From the NCBI GenBank assembly GCA_047619485.1, contig JBLHKE010000317.1, forward strand, positions 1 to 8,571: 8,571 nucleotides of DNA. Reading direction: 5' to 3'. This DNA is from JBLHKE01 sp047619485. Its GTDB lineage: Bacteria; Verrucomicrobiota; Verrucomicrobiia; Verrucomicrobiales; DEV007. How positions within the stretch are numbered: the stretch's first letter is position 1; the number at the start of each line of letters is the position of its first letter. Both the position numbers and the translations under genes were made by a program. This document shows positions 5,747-8,571 of this stretch, piece after piece. A model generated the notes under the pieces. The model was not told where the DNA came from, did no database searches, and saw nothing but the letters and a program-made list of their open reading frames with translations.

Positions 5747-7111
5747 TTATGCGAGGATGTCCTTGTTAGCGATCCCGTGTACGTCGGTCAGGCGGAAGTC
5801 GCGGCCGGCGTAGCGGTAGGTGAGCTTCTCGTGATCCAATCCTAACAGGTGCAGAATCGTCGCGTGCAGGTCGTGTGTGTGCATCTTCCCATCGATCGCG
5901 GTGCCTCCCAGATCGTCGGTGCTGCCGTAGCGCAGCCCGCCCTTCACGCCTCCACCGGCCATCCACATGCTGTAGCCGCGGTTGTTGTGGCGTCGGCCGT
6001 CTTTGTTCTGACCTTGCGGCGAACGACCGAACTCGCCCCCCCAGACGATCAAGGTGTCTTTGAGCATGCCGCGACGCTTGAGGTCGGTGAGCAGCGCGGC
6101 GATCGGTTTGTCGGTCGCCCCGCAGTTGCTCTTGAGCTTCGAGCTGAGGTTGTTGTGCTGGTCCCAGCCGCGGTGGGTGACCTGGATGAAACGCACGCCG
6201 GCCTCGGCCAAGCGGCGCGCCATCAGGCATTGGGTGCCGAAGTCGTTGGTCGATTTCTCGCCGATCCCGTAGAGGTTTTTGGTGCTCTCGGATTCCTTCG
6301 ACAAGTCCATCACATCGGGCACCGAGGTCTGCATGCGGAAGGCTAGTTCGTAGGACTCGATGACGCCTTCGAGTTCGGCGTGGCTGCGATTGCGCTCCAG
6401 CATGTCTTTGTTCATCGACTGCACCAAATCGAGCTGGCGGCGCTGGGCCTCAGTGTTGAGCACGGGGTTGGCGATGTTTGAGATCGAACCATTGCCAGTG
6501 CCGACGCGGGTTCCCTGATACGAGGCTGGGAGAAAAGCGGAACCGTAGTTCTGTGCGCCACCGAGGTTGTTCACCGGGTTGATGGTGATGAAGCCGGGCA
6601 GGTCTTCGTTGACCGAACCGAGCCCGTAGGTGACCCACGCGCCCATCGACGGACGGACGAAGTTGATGCTGCCGGTGTGCGCGGCGATGGTCGCCTGCGG
6701 GTGCGCCGGGCTGGTGGTGTGCATGCCGTTGAGGACGCACATGTCGTCGGCGTGCTTGGCGAGGTGTGGGTAGAGCGAGGAGATCGGCGTGCCGCTCTCG
6801 CCGTGCTTCTCGAACTGGAATGGGGAGGCGAGCAATTTGCTCTTGCCATCGCCCTTGCCGCCCGCCTTCTGCAGTGCTGGCTTGTAGTCGAAGGTGTCGA
6901 GGTGGCTCGGACCTCCCTGCATGAACATGAAGATCACGCGCTTGGCGCGGGCGGGGAAGTGTGGTTTTTTCTCCGCGAGCGGATTGGTGTAGCCGACGTC
7001 CTTCTGCACCGCATCGGCGGCGAGACCACTGAGGGCGAGGTAGCCGAATCCGCAGGAGGTAGCCCGCAGCAGGTCGCGGCGGGTGAACTGGTTGAAGGCT
7101 GGATAGTCCAT
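5747..7111 (-). CDS. Tat-exported DUF1501 family protein
   Basis: The 454-residue protein begins with a Tat signal (R11-R12 in FTRRDLLRAT, hydrophobic to about 31). DUF1501 (PF07394) follows, a family related to the sulfatase/alkaline phosphatase fold. Family features are FMFMQGGPSHLDTFD (61-75), HRGWDQH (313-319), WGGEFGRSP (357-365), GRRHNN (372-377) and MHTHDLHATILHLLG (410-424). The conserved Asp and His residues could bind metal. The reaction is not established for this family. Genes like this almost always travel with PSCyt2/PSD1 cytochromes, so a shared periplasmic job in polysaccharide or other organic-matter breakdown is the usual inference. I chose the ATG at 7111 because it puts the Tat motif near the N-terminus and lies eight bases after the stop of the upstream gene, which suggests translational coupling. 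No clear Shine-Dalgarno sequence is seen. The length and domain are complete. Confidence 0.93.
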   Translation of the reverse strand: MDYPAFNQFTRRDLLRATSCGFGYLALSGLAADAVQKDVGYTNPLAEKKPHFPARAKRVIFMFMQGGPSHLDTFDYKPALQKAGGKGDGKSKLLASPFQFEKHGESGTPISSLYPHLAKHADDMCVLNGMHTTSPAHPQATIAAHTGSINFVRPSMGAWVTYGLGSVNEDLPGFITINPVNNLGGAQNYGSAFLPASYQGTRVGTGNGSISNIANPVLNTEAQRRQLDLVQSMNKDMLERNRSHAELEGVIESYELAFRMQTSVPDVMDLSKESESTKNLYGIGEKSTNDFGTQCLMARRLAEAGVRFIQVTHRGWDQHNNLSSKLKSNCGATDKPIAALLTDLKRRGMLKDTLIVWGGEFGRSPQGQNKDGRRHNNRGYSMWMAGGGVKGGLRYGSTDDLGGTAIDGKMHTHDLHATILHLLGLDHEKLTYRYAGRDFRLTDVHGIANKDILA

Positions 7112-7119
7112 GGTCGGTG

Positions 7120-8571
7120 TTATTGCAGGTAGCGGAATTCTGAGCTGGCGAAGATCGCCTGGTAGAGTGCCGGCCACCCCCTTGCTCCCTCGGCGTTGAC
7201 GTAGGCGATGGCACGAGTGGCCTCCGCCTTGCTCGGCTCACGGCCGAAGGCTCTGAGATACATCGTGCGCACACGAGAGAACGGGTCGGCCGAGCCGTCC
7301 TCGAGCCGGTCGGCTGCCGCTTTGGCCTGACGTATGACGAATGGGTTGTTCATCATGTAGAGCGCCTGTGTCGAAACCGTGGTGATGTCACGCCGACCGG
7401 TGACGGCAGATGGCTCGGCGAAATCGAAGGTCTCGAGCACGGGCGGGACGAAGTTTCGGATGATCGGCATGTAGATGCTGCGCTTGGTGAAGCGATCGCC
7501 TTCGGGCAGCGTGGCGTTTTTGCCGATCTCACCTGGTTTCATGCGGCGTACCGGAGAGGCGTTCATCGGGCTGCGGTCGAGCTGGCCGGAGATCACCAGC
7601 AGCGCATCGCGGATCGCCTCAGCTTCGAGCCGGCGGACACTGCTGCGCCAGTGGAGGCGATTCTCGGGGTCGGCTAGGAAATTCTTCCGCTCGTATTCGC
7701 TACCGAGCTGGTAGGTGTGCGTCAACATGATGTCGCGGATCGTCCGCTTGATCGACCATGAGTTGTCCCGGGAAAAGCGTTCCGCGAGGTGATCGAGCAG
7801 CGCCCGGTTGGATGGGCGCTCACCGGTTTCGCCGAAGTTGTCGACCGTGCGCACGATCCCCTGGCCGAACAGGTGTTGCCAGATGCGGTTGGCCATGACG
7901 CGTGAGGTGAGCGGGTGGTCTTCTGAGCTGATCCAGCGCGCGAGCTCCAGCCGGCCGCTGACGTCTTGGTTGAATGCTAGACCCTCAGTGCCCGCTGGCA
8001 GCAAAACCTTAGGGACGCCGCGCGCGATCTCCGCGCCGAGGTTCTTTGGGTCGCCTTTGACATTGATCCGCCAGTTGTTGATTTTGCTCGCCTCGCCGAC
8101 CGCCATCACCAGGTCATCGCTCAACTTGGCACCACCGCCTTTGCCTTTTTTGGAAGGGCTGCTTGCCCTGGCTAGCTGCTTTCTGAGCTGCTTCAGCTCG
8201 TCGCGTTGCTGTTTGGCATTTTGCGACCTCTTCTTGCCGTCCTTGCGCAATGCTTGCTCGAGGGTGGCGATCTCTTTCTTAAGCTGCGCGATGCGTTTCT
8301 GGTTCACTGCTGGGCGGGCTGCTGGCGCCGGAATTTTTCCGCTCCCGCCTGCATGCAGCTTTTCGAAAGCGTTTGCATTCAGGTAGTTGTTTCCACCGGC
8401 GCCCTTGTTGCGCAGGCCGTTCATCACCTGGGTGCTTCCAAAAATCCCCGCCAGCGCGTAATAATCAGCCGTCGGAATGGGGTCGAATTTGTGATCGTGA
8501 CAGCGCGCACATGAGATCGTCAATGCCATGATCGATCGGCTTGCGACGTCGATCTGCTCATCAATTTGATC
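7120..8571 (-). CDS. PSCyt2/PSD1 (DUF1549-DUF1553) c-type cytochrome protein, partial N-terminus
   Basis: The frame enters from the right edge already inside DUF1549 (PSCyt2), at DQIDEQIDVASRSIM, so the true start is outside the window; the ATG at 8529 is internal. The 483 visible residues begin with SCARCHDHKFDPIP, whose C21-A-R-C24-H25 is a c-type heme attachment motif. From about 90 to 145 runs a Lys/Glu/Gln-rich stretch with a strong coiled-coil look, ending in a Ser/Lys/Gly-rich linker. DUF1553 (PSD1) occupies about 205-470, with ELARWISSEDHPLTSRVMAN, IWQHLFGQGIV, NFGETGERPSN and RRLEAEAIRDALL. It ends in the typical FASSEFRYLQ. Full-length relatives are about 750-1100 residues, often with an N-terminal PSCyt1 domain, which cannot be checked here. 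The heme implies export and maturation in the periplasm and an electron-transfer role; the substrate is unknown. It is the promoter-proximal partner of the DUF1501 gene. Confidence 0.93.
   Translation of the reverse strand, partial: DQIDEQIDVASRSIMALTISCARCHDHKFDPIPTADYYALAGIFGSTQVMNGLRNKGAGGNNYLNANAFEKLHAGGSGKIPAPAARPAVNQKRIAQLKKEIATLEQALRKDGKKRSQNAKQQRDELKQLRKQLARASSPSKKGKGGGAKLSDDLVMAVGEASKINNWRINVKGDPKNLGAEIARGVPKVLLPAGTEGLAFNQDVSGRLELARWISSEDHPLTSRVMANRIWQHLFGQGIVRTVDNFGETGERPSNRALLDHLAERFSRDNSWSIKRTIRDIMLTHTYQLGSEYERKNFLADPENRLHWRSSVRRLEAEAIRDALLVISGQLDRSPMNASPVRRMKPGEIGKNATLPEGDRFTKRSIYMPIIRNFVPPVLETFDFAEPSAVTGRRDITTVSTQALYMMNNPFVIRQAKAAADRLEDGSADPFSRVRTMYLRAFGREPSKAEATRAIAYVNAEGARGWPALYQAIFASSEFRYLQ

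Noticed and set aside
1..8571. Search for CRISPR array, tRNA, rRNA, transposase, phage or defence genes
   Set aside because: No regularly spaced repeats, cloverleaf-like sequences, ribosomal RNA stretches or mobile-element protein motifs were seen on either strand.

Overview
This 8571-base, GC-rich window looks like part of a chromosome from the Planctomycetota/Verrucomicrobiota group. The main evidence is the neighbouring PSCyt2/PSD1 (DUF1549/DUF1553) cytochrome and DUF1501 genes, together with a Tat-exported TIM-barrel protein of a type common in these phyla. I lean towards Verrucomicrobiota, but the window cannot settle it. All five intact or partial genes lie on the minus strand. The only plus-strand gene is broken.

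Reading the minus strand from the right edge: first comes the C-terminal part of a PSCyt2/PSD1 c-type cytochrome protein (7120-8571, start outside the window). Eight bases later a Tat-exported DUF1501 protein begins (5747-7111). These two form a tight operon of the kind repeated many times in these phyla and usually linked to breakdown of complex (often sulfated) polysaccharides. Meeting it tail to tail, with no bases between the two stop codons, is a decayed plus-strand gene (5152-5746). It encoded a multi-pass membrane protein resembling the membrane module that accompanies planctomycete-type cytochromes, and it carries two in-frame TAG codons and a frameshift.

A 122-base divergent spacer separates this pseudogene from a Tat-exported sugar isomerase/epimerase-like TIM barrel (4058-5029). 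Next, 185 bases downstream, is a large inner-membrane alkaline-phosphatase-superfamily enzyme (1410-3872, 820 residues), with about nine membrane segments followed by a periplasmic sulfatase/LtaS-like domain. A 439-base non-coding stretch with REP-like palindromes (971-1409) then precedes lgt (1-970, C-terminus off the left edge). Lgt transfers diacylglycerol to prolipoproteins, and this copy carries a large polar insertion before its conserved HPSQ motif.

The left half is therefore cell-envelope metabolism and the right half is secreted catabolic or redox machinery typical of the phylum. I found no CRISPR array, tRNA, rRNA, transposase, prophage or defence gene, and no convincing new multi-gene system. 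The points most worth a second look are the freshly decayed membrane gene, the active-site region of the membrane sulfatase-like enzyme, the Lgt insertion, the palindromic repeats, and start codons that lack a ribosome-binding site and sit just after a -10-like hexamer.
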